A stretch of DNA of 50,051 nt from a virus, in IMG/VR virus record IMGVR_UViG_3300025168_000131, positions 1-50,051 of that record, one strand, 5' to 3'. Position numbers and translations under genes: made by a program. Each line of letters starts with the position of its first letter. The stretch's first letter is position 1. A model generated the notes under the pieces. That model was not told the origin of the DNA, ran no database searches, and saw only the letters and a program-made list of their open reading frames with translations. This document shows, piece after piece, positions 49,934 to 50,051 of the stretch.

Positions 49934-50051
49934 ATGCTTGATTTAACTAAATTACCAGAATTAAATAATACTCATGAATACTTAATTGATAATCCAGATT
50001 ACTCGGAATTATATGAGCGACTAAATATGAAGAATATGGAAGACTACTTAA
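49934..50051 (+). CDS. Small early protein, N-terminal part (cut by window end)
   Basis: Begins MLDLTKLPELNNTHEYLIDN, followed by PDYSELYERLNMKNMEDYL, and is open at the right edge. Acidic helical sequence with Leu spacing. The upstream gap (49814-49933) holds a weaker early repeat near 49827 and a short inverted repeat around 49853-49883 (AGTCT and AGACT). No family recognised. Confidence 0.55.
   Translation, partial: MLDLTKLPELNNTHEYLIDNPDYSELYERLNMKNMEDYL

Noticed and set aside
48439-50051. tRNA genes in the AT-rich terminal region
   Set aside because: No cloverleaf with a TTC-type loop or a CCA-ready acceptor stem was found. The dyad elements are too short.

Overview
The window is a 50 kb piece of a tailed double-stranded DNA phage genome. 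It is AT-rich. Almost all start codons sit in A/T-only leaders, often ending TATATG, with no Shine-Dalgarno sequence. This start context, the tail-fibre repeat types and the recognisable terminase and portal proteins point to a short-tailed (podovirus-like) phage of a Bacteroidota host, probably aquatic. The large terminase (741 aa), the portal (803 aa with a long C-terminal coiled coil) and the gene order terminase, portal, scaffold, capsid, ring/adaptor proteins, large tail proteins and very large internal proteins resemble crAss-like phages and their relatives. This affiliation is an inference and has not been tested by search.

Layout. (1) Positions 1-1221, plus strand: the 3' end of an adenosylcobalamin-dependent ribonucleotide reductase overlaps a small predicted lipoprotein gene, and the pair ends at a bidirectional terminator near 1258-1285. 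(2) Positions 1328-33107, minus strand, read right to left: small conserved proteins, a candidate small terminase, large terminase, portal, scaffold, major capsid protein, head and ring proteins, two large tail proteins, internal virion proteins, a 3344-residue polyvalent protein and a small basic protein. Two hairpin terminators divide the capsid part of this module. (3) Positions 33191-39362, minus strand: decoration-like proteins, a 1000-residue tail fibre and a holin-like protein. (4) Positions 39359-44604, minus strand: a tightly overlapping block of small genes with a T7-lysozyme-type amidase, several one-TM proteins, a small HExxH metallopeptidase, Lys/Ser-rich proteins sharing a short SP motif, and a winged-helix-like protein. 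(5) Positions 44601-46396: a phage GroEL followed by GroES, in the reverse of the bacterial order. (6) Positions 46465-48438: a second tail fibre. (7) From 48439 on, a divergent control region and then plus-strand, very AT-rich small genes, probably early, each behind a repeated promoter-like motif. One of these genes has a single G in its whole coding strand.

How it works together: plus-strand genes at both ends are probably early or nucleotide-metabolism functions. The long minus strand is the late virion and lysis programme. The chaperonin pair probably helps fold capsid or tail proteins. The most unusual items are the G-free gene and its G-depleted surroundings, a two-copy 45-nt dyad element, the groEL-groES order, the reductase/lipoprotein overlap and the giant polyvalent protein. 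No tRNA gene, CRISPR array, integrase or insertion sequence was seen.
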